The notes beneath the pieces were generated by a model. It was not told where the DNA came from. It saw nothing but the letters and a program-made list of their open reading frames with translations, and did not search any database. 64,000 bases of DNA, from the NCBI RefSeq assembly GCF_017310645.1, contig NZ_JAFLRH010000041.1:1-64000 (forward strand). The letters run 5' to 3'. Positions 28,001 to 35,141 of the stretch are shown in pieces (the stretch's first letter is position 1; every line of letters starts with the position of its first letter). The stretch comes from Paradesulfitobacterium ferrireducens (lineage in GTDB: Bacteria; Bacillota; Desulfitobacteriia; Desulfitobacteriales; Desulfitobacteriaceae). The translations under genes and the position numbers were made by a program.

Positions 28001-28566
28001 TCTTCATAGTCAATGAGTTCGACCTTTTGGATTTCATGAGACGTCCTGAAGCCGTCAAAGAAATGCAAGAACGGCACCCTGCCCTTGATCGCGCTTAAGT
28101 GAGCCACAAAGCCTAAGTCCATGGCTTCCTGAACACTGGCAGATGAGAGCAGGGCAAAACCGGTTTGCCGTACAGACATCACATCCTGGTGATCTCCGAA
28201 GATGGACAAAGCATGAGCCGCTAAGGACCGGGCGGTCACGTGAAAGACTCCCGGAAGCAGTTCCCCGGCAATCTTATACATGTTCGGGATCATAAGCAGC
28301 AAGCCTTGGGAAGCTGTGTAGGTTGTGGTCAACGCGCCCCCTTGCAAAGAACCGTGTACTGCCCCGGCGGCACCGGCCTCGGATTGCATCTCGACAACTT
28401 TCACAGACTGGCCGAAAATGTTCTTTTCGCCGTGGGCCGCCCATTCGTCGGCAAACTCGGCCATGGGCGAAGATGGAGTGATCGGGAAAATCGCAGCCAC
28501 CTCGGTAAAGGCGTAGGATGCATAGGCCGCTGCTTCGTTGCCATCCATCGTTTTGGTCTTGGTCAT
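25057..28566 (-). CDS. nifJ: pyruvate:ferredoxin (flavodoxin) oxidoreductase
   Basis: 1169 residues from ATG at 28566 (AGGAGG, 7-base spacing), a single-chain enzyme. Domain order: pyruvate-binding domain (IFPITPSSPMAEFADEWAAHG), transketolase-like domains, a ferredoxin domain with two 4Fe-4S motifs (CTQCNQCSFVCPH and CTGCGNCAEVCPAK, around 690-760), and a C-terminal thiamine-diphosphate domain (GGDGWAYDIGYGGLDH, with cysteines in GACAGCGEAAY). Oxidises pyruvate to acetyl-CoA and CO2 and reduces ferredoxin. It is the central carbon and electron step in strict anaerobes. Monocistronic. Confidence 0.97.
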   Translation of the reverse strand: MTKTKTMDGNEAAAYASYAFTEVAAIFPITPSSPMAEFADEWAAHGEKNIFGQSVKVVEMQSEAGAAGAVHGSLQGGALTTTYTASQGLLLMIPNMYKIAGELLPGVFHVTARSLAAHALSIFGDHQDVMSVRQTGFALLSSASVQEAMDLGFVAHLSAIKGRVPFLHFFDGFRTSHEIQKVELIDYEDVKGLVDYQALQEFKNRALNPEHPVLRGTAQNPDIYFQGREASNRFYDAVPEIVDSYMQELKKLTGREYHPFDYYGAPDAEKVIIAMGSVCETIEETVDYLMAKGEKVGVIKVHLYRPFSAKYFFNVLPKTVKRIAVLDRTKEPGSLGEPLYLDVTNLFYQSELKPLIVGGRYGLGSKDVTPSQIMAVFDNLKQAVPKDRFTIGINDDVTHTSLPEGEAIQTSPEGTIACKFWGLGSDGTVGANKEAIKIIGDHTNLYSQAYFQYDSKKSGGVTISHLRFGKKPIKSPYYVTDANYVACHNTGYVYQYDLLQGLKKNGTFVLNCPWTEDELGAKLPASMKKYLAKNNINFYIIDAVSIAGEVGLGGRINMIMQAAFFKLANVIPVDEAIGYLKKSVEKAYGKKGQGIIDMNHKAIDRGIEALVKVNVPADWADAMDEAAAAADEPAFIKDILRPMTRLEGDNLPVSAFTGIEDGTFPAGTSAYEKRGIAVSVPEWQAESCTQCNQCSFVCPHAAIRPFLLNEDESQKAPAGFVTKKAIGKDFEGLQYRIQVSPLDCTGCGNCAEVCPAKQKALVMKPAAEQTESQNPNWAFATTLSNKGDLVKPNNVKNSQFAQPLFEFSGACAGCGEAAYIKLLTQLYGDRMMIANATGCSSIYGGSAPSVPYTTNAEGKGPSWANSLFEDNAEFGLGMYLGAKRNREKLADLAQEAIETAISDRLRDALREWLTGMDDAAASKAAAAKLIPALQAEAAGNDLLGQILAKKDYLIKKSQWIIGGDGWAYDIGYGGLDHVLASGENVNILVLDTEVYSNTGGQSSKSTPTAAVAKFQAAGKRIRKKDLGMMAMSYGYVYVAQVALGSNMAQTLKAIQEAEAYDGPSLIIAYSPCINHGIKSGMDKSVLEAKKAVEAGYWHLYRFNPELADQGQNPFSLDSKEPVSSFRDFILGEVRYASLQKTFPEVADQLFNAAEQDAKVRYQSYKRLAE

Positions 28567-28902
28567 TGGTAATCCTCCTCTTTCTCTCATTATTAAACGC
28601 TAGATGTTAAGTTATCTTTGGGTTAAATAAGCTTACCGTTCGGAATGTAACTATAAATGCGTCAAAAAGAACCTACATACTCAAAATAATACCACAATCC
28701 GCGGGACATTTGGTATAGATTTAAGAAAATATAGTGTATACATCGCGTCTTTCCGCAAAAAAACTGCCGGGTGTTAACTCTGGCAGTGACTTCTTACTCA
28801 AATATTATCCAAGAAGGATTATTCGATTATCCTGGTGCTACCCGCCTTTACATAAACGGCCTGTTTTCATGGGATATTAAGATTGAACGGAGGCATTATA
28901 CC
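28567..28902. other. divergent intergenic region, nifJ / ferritin-like
   Basis: 336 bases between divergent genes. An imperfect hairpin (CTGCC...GGCAG, near 28765-28788) is the only local structure noticed. No convincing coding sequence, riboswitch or repeat was seen. Confidence 0.4.
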
Positions 28903-29385
28903 ATGGAAACAGACGCACTAATTTCAAAGCTCAACTGGTTTTATAGCTTAGAACTGAATCAAGTGGATTTATATCATGCCCAATACAGAGCCTTTCAAGG
29001 TACGTACAGCGGTTTGGTCTTTGAACGTTTAGCCTGCGTTGAACAAGATCATGCGGATAACATCGCCGAAAAAATCAAAGAACTCGGAGGCAAGCCCACA
29101 GTCTTGGGCGATATGATTTCACACATTATCGGTAAGCTCGCGGGAAGTGCTATTTCCATGGCGGGTTTAGATGAGACACTTTCCATGAATATCCTGTTAG
29201 AGCAAAAAGCAATGAAAGATTATAAAGTTTTAATCGAGAAATTGACCCAAGATAACCATCAGGATCAAGAGCTATTAAAAATCTTACAACATAATTTCGT
29301 GGACGAACACCTACATAGCGAGTGGTCCCGAACTAAAATTATTGCCATGAAACACTCTGAATTTTCCTTAAGCAATCCAGGGTGA
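28903..29385 (+). CDS. ferritin-like di-iron domain protein
   Basis: 160 residues from ATG at 28903, which has GGAGG 9 bases upstream; the longer frame from 28771 has no ribosome site. The four-helix pattern carries probable iron ligands at regular spacing: LELNQVDLYHAQY, ERLACVEQDHADN, NILLEQKAMKDY and FVDEHLHSEW, giving the ExxH pairs of ferritin-like/COQ7-like proteins. Its role is likely oxidative-stress or iron related. A Gly/Ala-rich helix (IIGKLAGSAISMAG) in the middle may touch a membrane. Confidence 0.75.
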   Translation: METDALISKLNWFYSLELNQVDLYHAQYRAFQGTYSGLVFERLACVEQDHADNIAEKIKELGGKPTVLGDMISHIIGKLAGSAISMAGLDETLSMNILLEQKAMKDYKVLIEKLTQDNHQDQELLKILQHNFVDEHLHSEWSRTKIIAMKHSEFSLSNPG

Positions 29386-29420
29386 ACTTCCTGGCCTAAA
29401 ATCCCCATTTGCCAAAACAG

Positions 29421-29897
29421 TTAAGAACTAGTTTTGTTCCTACGCTGCTTATATGCAAGATAACGCTGCCGCCCTTCCTCAAATAAGCGGCGCTCTTCTT
29501 CATTGACAATTTCCAGAGGCGGTACCTGTTTTGGTTTTCCGGTTCCATCTAATGCAACAAAAGTTAAGTATGCCTTTAAGGCAATCTTTGCCGGTTCCTC
29601 CTTTAAGACATCTTCAACGGTGACAGTGACTGAAACTTCCATTGAGCTTTTACCGACGAAAGTCAATTTCCCATAACAAGTTACAATATTCCCAACGCGA
29701 ACCGGATGAATAAATTCAAGTTCGTCTACCCTTGCGGTAACAACGTTACAGCGGGCATGCCGGTGGGCTACCACTCCACCGGCACTATCTATTAATTTCA
29801 TAATCTCCCCGCCGTGAACGTTCCCTGCCGGATTAGCATGCTGCGGCAGCATAACGTTTGACATGACTACCTGTGAATATTCCACTGTTTTGCCCAT
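29421..29897 (-). CDS. acyl-CoA thioesterase, hotdog fold
   Basis: 158 residues of the acyl-CoA hydrolase (YciA/BACH-like) group. The active-site region ANPAGNVHGGEIMKLIDSAGG carries the conserved Asn and Asp. A C-terminal charged extension (EEERRLFEEGRQRYLAYKQ) follows. Hydrolyses acyl-CoA to free acid and CoA; the chain length preferred is unknown. Separated by 16 bases from the upstream yjbQ, probably co-transcribed. Confidence 0.9.
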   Translation of the reverse strand: MGKTVEYSQVVMSNVMLPQHANPAGNVHGGEIMKLIDSAGGVVAHRHARCNVVTARVDELEFIHPVRVGNIVTCYGKLTFVGKSSMEVSVTVTVEDVLKEEPAKIALKAYLTFVALDGTGKPKQVPPLEIVNEEERRLFEEGRQRYLAYKQRRNKTSS

Positions 29898-29913
29898 GGT
29901 GATAATTCCTCAC

Positions 29914-30312
29914 TTACTTAAGAATTTTTACATAACAGGTACGCGGCCGCGGGCCGTCAAATTCACAAAAGTAAATGCCCTGCCAGCGGCCCAGGAGCAA
30001 TTTCCCGTTTTGAATGATAACCGTCTGGGATGCCCCTACCGTACTTGCTTTCATGTGGGCAGCGGAATTGCCCTCAATGTGCCGGTCTGTAGACATATTC
30101 CATGGATAAATCTCATCAAGCCTGCGCAGAAAGTCTTTCTGGACATCCGGGTCGGCATTTTCATTGATCGTTATCCCTGCCGTGGTGTGGGATGAGTAGA
30201 CTACGGCCAGTCCCTCTTGAACATTCTCCTGAGCCAGAATTTTCTCAACCTGCGCCGTTATGTCGAGCATATCGTCTCGTTTCTTAGTCTGAAGTCGTAT
30301 CTCGTGAATCAC
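29914..30312 (-). CDS. yjbQ: YjbQ family protein (UPF0047, secondary thiamine-phosphate synthase-like)
   Basis: 132 residues from GTG at 30312, preceded by AAGGAG. The family core is clear: [20 protein letters not shown], the [13 protein letters not shown] metal-site region with conserved His, and [18 protein letters not shown]. The family has weak thiamine-phosphate synthase activity and its true role is unsettled. A longer frame to 30450 exists but overlaps exonuclease debris. A near-identical copy of the last 95 bases of this gene recurs at 38711-38809. Confidence 0.88.
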   Translation of the reverse strand: MIHEIRLQTKKRDDMLDITAQVEKILAQENVQEGLAVVYSSHTTAGITINENADPDVQKDFLRRLDEIYPWNMSTDRHIEGNSAAHMKASTVGASQTVIIQNGKLLLGRWQGIYFCEFDGPRPRTCYVKILK

Positions 30313-30328
30313 GTATGGTTCTCCTTTT

Positions 30329-30578
30329 TTATAGATTTTGAGGGATTCCTCTTTGGGTAAAATTTCTGCTCTTTGATGCCAACATCTTGGCCTTTTCAAG
30401 AAGTTCGATACATGCATTAACATCAGCCAAAGCACAATGGGATATATCAACTCTTGGTTCCCGTGTCTGCAAATTCGATAATTTCATTCCTTGACGGGCT
30501 AAGTCCAGTTGTCTCGACATCAAACATCACTGCATAACCAAAATTTGAAGTTGCATATTGAGTTGATTGTTGGGACAC
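30329..30578 (-). pseudogene. broken DnaQ-type 3'-5' exonuclease
   Basis: From about 30578 the minus strand reads SNFGYAVMFDVETTGLSPS and then RNEIIEFA, the DxE (Exo I) motif of RNase T/DnaQ exonucleases, and soon stops. In another frame the strand continues [19 protein letters not shown] and LLEKAKML, the carboxy-terminal Exo III-like part. About 100 residues between these motifs are missing, so the gene suffered an internal deletion and cannot form the catalytic site. Confidence 0.75.
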
Positions 30579-30715
30579 CTGATTTGTGCCAACTGATTTT
30601 TATTAAATACTTTTTATCCTGTTACTGTTAAACATAATGATACCCCCAGTGTTCAATCACTAATCAATTATCAAATACTTATTCAACCATCATATAAGCA
30701 AATCCTGCTAAAAGT

Positions 30716-30737
30716 AAAAAGACGCCTTGTCAGCGTC
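30716..30737 (-). terminator. terminator of the diguanylate cyclase gene
   Basis: GACGC (30721-30725) pairs with GCGTC (30733-30737). On the minus strand the hairpin is followed by TTTTT (30716-30720 in plus coordinates). It sits 70 bases after the stop. Confidence 0.6.
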
Positions 30738-30809
30738 CGTAAGATGAGTTCAACCGTCTCCGAGCCAAGAAATGGCCGGGGCCGCGATTCTTGTCCTGTT
30801 AGCAGTCTT

Positions 30810-31712
30810 TCACATACTTTGCTTTTGTCTCTTAACCTCATACATCGAATGATCAACTCTCTTCATTATCTCGGCTAAATCTAAATTTCTCTTTTTAACA
30901 GTATAACTTCCAATACTAACATCATAATTAATAGACATATTCTCATACTCAAACGAATCGTCCTTAACAGCCTGCTGCAAACGGGAAATTATCTCTTTCG
31001 CTTCCTTGTTACCAATATTCACAAGGACTATTAAAAATTCGTCTCCGCCATAGCGGACAATTATATCGTTGTATCTTAAATGCGAACTAATCACGCCGAC
31101 GCATTTCTTAAGGATGGCATCCCCTACAGGATGACCATAGGTGTCATTAATTCTTTTAAAGTTATCTATGTCAACCATTAGCAAAGTGCAATTTCCTTTT
31201 GTAATTAAATCCGCTAATTTTACTGTTAGATATTCTCTGTTAAACGCATTGGTTAAGGCATCTCTGTACACTCTTTCGTTTAATCTGTCTACCGTATGCA
31301 ACAAGGTTATAAAATCAGTATCCGGATAATTGTAGATACCTAATTGTACAGGGATTTTGGTTAAACTTTTTAACACTTCAAGTACGACTTTTCTACCTTC
31401 AGGCAATTTAAAAGGTATTGAATGAACCAGATAAACCAGACCATCTCTGGTTTCAATCTTACTTATGGGCTCATTGTTAACCATTGCACGGAGGGAAGTA
31501 CAATTTGAACACACTTTATTCTTATTCCATATTTCAAAACACGTAGATCCCGGCTTATTTTGAAGCCCAATGAGATCGCTAGTCGTTACTTCAACACTGT
31601 TTTTGACTGGGTCTATCACTCTGACAAAACCGTCATATATGCTAAAGAGCAACTCCTGAACTTCCGCACCAAGATAAGCTTTCAATTCCTCTCTTTTCGT
31701 AATTATTTTCAC
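30810..31712 (-). CDS. diguanylate cyclase (GGDEF) with PAS-like N-terminal domain
   Basis: 300 residues from GTG at 31712 (GAGGG, 8-base spacing); a TTG at 31733 lacks a ribosome site. Residues about 10-130 form a PAS-like sensor with a CFEIWNKNKVCSNC cysteine motif. The GGDEF domain (about 140-300) has an intact active site (RYGGDEFLIV), substrate residues in DIDNFKRINDTYGHPVGD, and an inhibitory I-site RYND five residues before the active site. It should make cyclic di-GMP under product feedback. The cysteine cluster hints at a metal or redox input (inference). Confidence 0.88.
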   Translation of the reverse strand: MKIITKREELKAYLGAEVQELLFSIYDGFVRVIDPVKNSVEVTTSDLIGLQNKPGSTCFEIWNKNKVCSNCTSLRAMVNNEPISKIETRDGLVYLVHSIPFKLPEGRKVVLEVLKSLTKIPVQLGIYNYPDTDFITLLHTVDRLNERVYRDALTNAFNREYLTVKLADLITKGNCTLLMVDIDNFKRINDTYGHPVGDAILKKCVGVISSHLRYNDIIVRYGGDEFLIVLVNIGNKEAKEIISRLQQAVKDDSFEYENMSINYDVSIGSYTVKKRNLDLAEIMKRVDHSMYEVKRQKQSM

Positions 31713-32308
31713 CGTTTTCGCCCTCTTCCCCAATTAATTGAAAACTTTTTCTTTTCTTAAGTATAAATTTACAAAGTCAGTAAGCTTGTCAATTTGATCA
31801 AGTATTTCTTGTTGGTCTTCCTTAATTCACAATTGGATTAAGACCCGAACGATAGTAATATAATCAATGATTGTCTCATAGTTACTCCAACTTGGTTTTG
31901 GACTTCAGAATGAGGTTTATCTTGATTAACATATTGATATCCCCCTTCTAAATTATGCTTATTTTAAGTATTATTTTATAATGATTATAATATTATTTCA
32001 ATTAAAAGAATATGTATTATTTTGACACTATTCGACTCAAAAGAAACGAAAATAAAAACCCCGTATTCTGATACGGGATTAAAAAGTTTAGGATTTCAAC
32101 GATCTACTGTGTTTTTACGGTGCTTGTATGCCAAATAGCGTCCTTTTTAAGATCAGATTCTAACCCACTTCATTTTGAGCTGTTGCAAAATATGCAACAT
32201 CATGTCTATTTGCGGTTGATGGCTCCTGAGCTGTAAAATAAGGTTAAGTATACAAGAACAGGGGAAAAGCCGGACTGGCTGGGGCAATAGTTATTAGAGG
32301 TGAGATAG
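31713..32308. other. AT-rich intergenic region between GGDEF and sigma-54 activator genes
   Basis: 596 bases. A hairpin CCCGTAT / ATACGGG (32060-32077), followed by a T-rich tract on the minus strand, looks like an intrinsic terminator reading toward the cyclase gene. TGTTGC-N7-GCAACA occurs at 32181-32199 (separate entry). Short minus-strand frames, such as one reading KEDQQEILDQIDKLTDF near 31750-31820, lack starts and were not called. No known riboswitch (including cyclic-di-GMP types) was recognised. Confidence 0.4.
32173..32201. promoter_or_regulatory. dyad element upstream of the sigma-54 activator
   Basis: CATTTTGAGC followed by TGTTGCAAAATATGCAACA. The 19-base dyad has 6-base arms and a 7-base centre. 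A 29-base stretch here recurs at 39470-39498 with one mismatch. Its resemblance to the TGTWGC-N6-GCWACA dyads upstream of the butyrate operon suggests it is a binding site for the activator encoded just downstream. Confidence 0.55.
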
Positions 32309-34042
32309 ATGGCTTGGGAAAGAAGCGAAATAACTGCTGTTAGCGAAATCACTGCTATTTTGGATAGCGCAACAAACGGAATTATAGTTATGAACACGGA
32401 AACAGAAATAGTTCTTTGTAACCAGACGGCAGCCCGTTTGCTTAACTTCTCAGCAACCAACGCAATTGGCCAAAAATTTACCGGCATTCTTTCTAATTCG
32501 TGTTTGGAACGAGTCTTGCAAACCTCAACCCCCTGTTCCGAACATATAATTATAAACGAACATTTGGTTATTGCCAACTATTCACCTTATTACAAAGAAA
32601 GTCAATTGGTTGGAGTTATGGTCATTTTTCAGGACGGCCGCGAATTGCAAGCACTCCAAGCCAAATTAAGAGATACCCAAACCGAGCTTACCAGCCTGGA
32701 AAAGATTTTTGAACAAGCCTATGACGGGGTTGTGGTGACGGACACTCAGGGAATTGTCACCAGAATCACCAATGCCTATTGCCGTTTTTTGCAAATAGAT
32801 CCCAAAGAAGCGGTGGGGAGGCACGTGACGGAAATCATCCCCAACAGCAGAATGCAAATTGTGGCCAGCACAGGCAAGGCCGAAATCGGCGAGGCCATGA
32901 ACCTGCATGGAAAAGAAGCTGTGGTCATGCGTCTGCCCCTGCGTGAAGGCGACCGGATCATTGGGGCTGTGGGCAAAGTCATGTTTCGGGATGTCCAGGA
33001 ATTACGCACCTTAATGGAAAAACTCCATTTACTTGAACACAAGTTGAAATTTTACGAAAAAGAACTGCAGCGTTATCAACGACACCGTTATACGTTTGGG
33101 AATATAATCGGCCACAGTCAGTCCCTAGTGAAAGCCAAAGAACTGGCGGAGAAAGCGGCCCAAACAAAATCTACGGTCCTTTTGCGTGGGGAAAGCGGCA
33201 CCGGCAAGGAAGTGTTTGCCCATGCCATTCATGCCGCAGGTTCCCGCAGTGGCAATCCTTTTGTCCGCGTCAATTGCGGCGCTATTCCGGCGGAACTGCT
33301 GGAAGCTGAACTGTTTGGTTATGCCGAGGGGGCTTTTACCGGAGCCAAAAAAGGCGGCAAACCCGGCAAGTTTGAATTGGCCAATGGCGGGACGATTTTT
33401 CTGGATGAAGTGGGAGACTTGCCTTTGTCCATGCAGGCGAAAGTCCTGCGGGTGTTACAGGAAAAGGAAATAGAACGGGTGGGCAGTAATCTGCTTCAAC
33501 AGTTGGATATCCGGGTAATCGCCGCGACAAACCGCCACTTGGAGGAGATGGTCGCGGCCGGAGAATTCCGGCAGGATCTCTATTACCGTCTAAATGTTTT
33601 TCCGATCACAATCCCACCGTTGCGCGAACGCCGAGAAGACATTCTCCTCCTGAGCAAGTACATTTTAGATCAATTCAACCGGGAATTGGGTTTGACCGAG
33701 ACAGCACTCGATCCTCTTGTGCTGGAGCTTTTCCTGACTTATTCCTGGCCGGGTAATGTCCGGGAACTGCAAAATGTCCTGGAACGGGCAGTGAATGTAG
33801 CCGAAGGAAATAAGATTATGTTGGAGGATTTACCCCTATATCTAAGGGAACCGATGAGAAGACAAGGCAATGGTCAGTTGAATTCTCTGGCTCAGGAATT
33901 AGCCGAAGCGGAAAAAGAGGCAATTATCAGGACATTGAAAGCTGCAGGCGGCAACAAAGTCAAAGCCGCAGAAATATTAGGGATTCATCGCACAAATCTT
34001 TACCGTAAAATGGAGAAATACGGTTTGCTGGACAACAGGTAG
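32309..34042 (+). CDS. sigma-54-dependent activator with two PAS domains
   Basis: 577 residues. PAS-like domain 1 (about 8-110) and PAS 2 (about 130-235) are followed by a coiled linker, then an AAA+ domain (about 265-500) with Walker A GESGTGKE, the sigma-54 contact loop GAFTGA, Walker B TIFLDEVGDLPLS and the arginine region FRQDLYYRLNVFPI. The Fis-type HTH is at the end (NKVKAAEILGIHRTNLYRKM). It should drive open-complex formation at the -24/-12 promoter at 34249. The PAS domains probably sense a metabolite such as 3-hydroxybutyrate or acetoacetate (inference). Confidence 0.93.
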   Translation: MAWERSEITAVSEITAILDSATNGIIVMNTETEIVLCNQTAARLLNFSATNAIGQKFTGILSNSCLERVLQTSTPCSEHIIINEHLVIANYSPYYKESQLVGVMVIFQDGRELQALQAKLRDTQTELTSLEKIFEQAYDGVVVTDTQGIVTRITNAYCRFLQIDPKEAVGRHVTEIIPNSRMQIVASTGKAEIGEAMNLHGKEAVVMRLPLREGDRIIGAVGKVMFRDVQELRTLMEKLHLLEHKLKFYEKELQRYQRHRYTFGNIIGHSQSLVKAKELAEKAAQTKSTVLLRGESGTGKEVFAHAIHAAGSRSGNPFVRVNCGAIPAELLEAELFGYAEGAFTGAKKGGKPGKFELANGGTIFLDEVGDLPLSMQAKVLRVLQEKEIERVGSNLLQQLDIRVIAATNRHLEEMVAAGEFRQDLYYRLNVFPITIPPLRERREDILLLSKYILDQFNRELGLTETALDPLVLELFLTYSWPGNVRELQNVLERAVNVAEGNKIMLEDLPLYLREPMRRQGNGQLNSLAQELAEAEKEAIIRTLKAAGGNKVKAAEILGIHRTNLYRKMEKYGLLDNR

Positions 34043-34047
34043 GTTGA

Positions 34048-34159
34048 TTGATGTAGCGCAGCTGCAGCATGTAGCAACTGCGCTACATCAACAAGGCGAA
34101 GCCTTGTAGTCTAAGTATTCAGTAAATTTCTAATCTATAGATGTTGCTGAATTGCTACA
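34048..34159 (+). promoter_or_regulatory. cluster of three dyads: candidate enhancer (UAS) for the sigma-54 activator
   Basis: TGTAGC-N6-GCAGCA (34052-34069), TGTAGC-N6-GCTACA (34070-34087) and TGTTGC-N6-GCTACA (34142-34159). The first two also form a larger hairpin with 14-base perfect arms (34048-34061 with 34078-34091). They lie 90-200 bases upstream of the -24 element, the usual distance for enhancer sites of this regulator class. Confidence 0.65.
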
Positions 34160-34190
34160 CTTCAAATTATTTTCAGATTAGATTAAACTG

Positions 34191-34224
34191 CCCCCGCAGC
34201 ACCGGTTAAAGTGCGGGGTTTTTT
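34191..34224 (+). terminator. terminator of the activator gene
   Basis: CCCCGCA and TGCGGGG (34192-34218) form a strong hairpin followed by six T. It lies between the UAS cluster and the sigma-54 promoter, insulating the operon from read-through. Confidence 0.85.
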
Positions 34225-34248
34225 CTTCTTGCGAGCAAGGCCTGCGAG

Positions 34249-34265
34249 TTGGCATGGCTTTTGCT
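34249..34265 (+). promoter_or_regulatory. sigma-54 (-24/-12) promoter
   Basis: TTGGCATGGCTTTTGCT matches YTGGCACGRNNNTTGCW closely: GG at 34251-34252 and GC at 34263-34264 are exactly 12 bases apart. It is followed by the 3-hydroxybutyrate operon and preceded by a gene for a sigma-54 activator. Confidence 0.88.
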
Positions 34266-34339
34266 CTGTTTAACTGGCAACGTCGACGTTAGAAACTTAG
34301 TTTTGTCACAATCATTAAAATTGGAGGTGCTGCTAAACC

Positions 34340-35098
34340 ATGAATTTTTCAGTCGACATGCAGGGGAAAGCTGCCCTGGTTACCGGTGCCGGCTCAGGCA
34401 TTGGCAACTCCATTGCGTGGGCTCTCCATGACGCCGGAGCCAAAGTACTGGTTAACGATGTTTCCGCAGAAAAGTTGCAGGAATTTGCGGCCGTGAGTAA
34501 TGTGGAAGTGTTTGCGGGCGATATTACCCAGCCAGACTTTAGCCAAAAAGTAAAGGAGGAACAAATAGATATCTTAGTCAATAATGCCGGTTTTCAGCAT
34601 GTGTCACCTCTGGAGGACTTTGCCCCGGAGGTTTACCGCCGCATGTTGGAAGTTATGCTGGTTGGCCCCTTTTTACTGGCGCAGGCTGTGGTGCCAGGCA
34701 TGAAATCCAGGGGCTTCGGACGGATTGTCAATATTGCCTCTGTCCACGCCAAGCTTGCTTCCGCTTTCAAAGCGGGATACGTTTCGGCCAAACATGGGTT
34801 ATTAGGGCTGACCAAGGTAATTGCGATGGAAACAGCTACTAACGGAATTACGTCCAATGCGATCTGTCCCGGATATGTCGATACCCCGCTGGTGCGCAAT
34901 CAACTGAAGGGTCTGGCCCAGAGCCACCAGATAACGGAAGAACAGGCTTTGCAGGAAGTGATCCTGCGCCCGGTACCCCAAAAGCGGTTGCTCACTCCGC
35001 AAGAGATCGGCTATCTGACTTTATTCTTGTGTTCCGATGCCGCTGCTTCCATTACGGCTCAAGGGTATACCATTGACGGGGGGTGGAGCCAGCTATAA
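34340..35098 (+). CDS. 3-hydroxybutyrate dehydrogenase (SDR family)
   Basis: 252 residues of the short-chain dehydrogenase family. Visible: NAD-binding TGAGSGIG (near 17-24), NNAG, catalytic Ser in IVNIASVHAKLAS, YxxxK (YVSAKHG) and the ending SITAQGYTIDGGW. The VHAK and PLVRNQL segments resemble D-3-hydroxybutyrate dehydrogenases. It converts D-3-hydroxybutyrate to acetoacetate with NAD+. First gene after the sigma-54 promoter, with GGAGG before the ATG. The downstream acetoacetyl-CoA synthetase strongly supports the substrate. Confidence 0.85.
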   Translation: MNFSVDMQGKAALVTGAGSGIGNSIAWALHDAGAKVLVNDVSAEKLQEFAAVSNVEVFAGDITQPDFSQKVKEEQIDILVNNAGFQHVSPLEDFAPEVYRRMLEVMLVGPFLLAQAVVPGMKSRGFGRIVNIASVHAKLASAFKAGYVSAKHGLLGLTKVIAMETATNGITSNAICPGYVDTPLVRNQLKGLAQSHQITEEQALQEVILRPVPQKRLLTPQEIGYLTLFLCSDAAASITAQGYTIDGGWSQL

Positions 35099-35141
35099 GG
35101 GCGGAGAAAATGTCGGACAGGATTTACTGGAGGCGGGATGA

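Noticed and set aside
31750-31940. Small minus-strand frames resembling Spo0E-like or other short proteins
   Set aside because: No start codon with a ribosome site, stops just upstream, and no SQELD-type motif.
34114-34136. Possible fourth copy of the foldback repeat (GTATTCAGTAAATTTC)
   Set aside because: Only a short half-arm matches; centre and right arm are missing.
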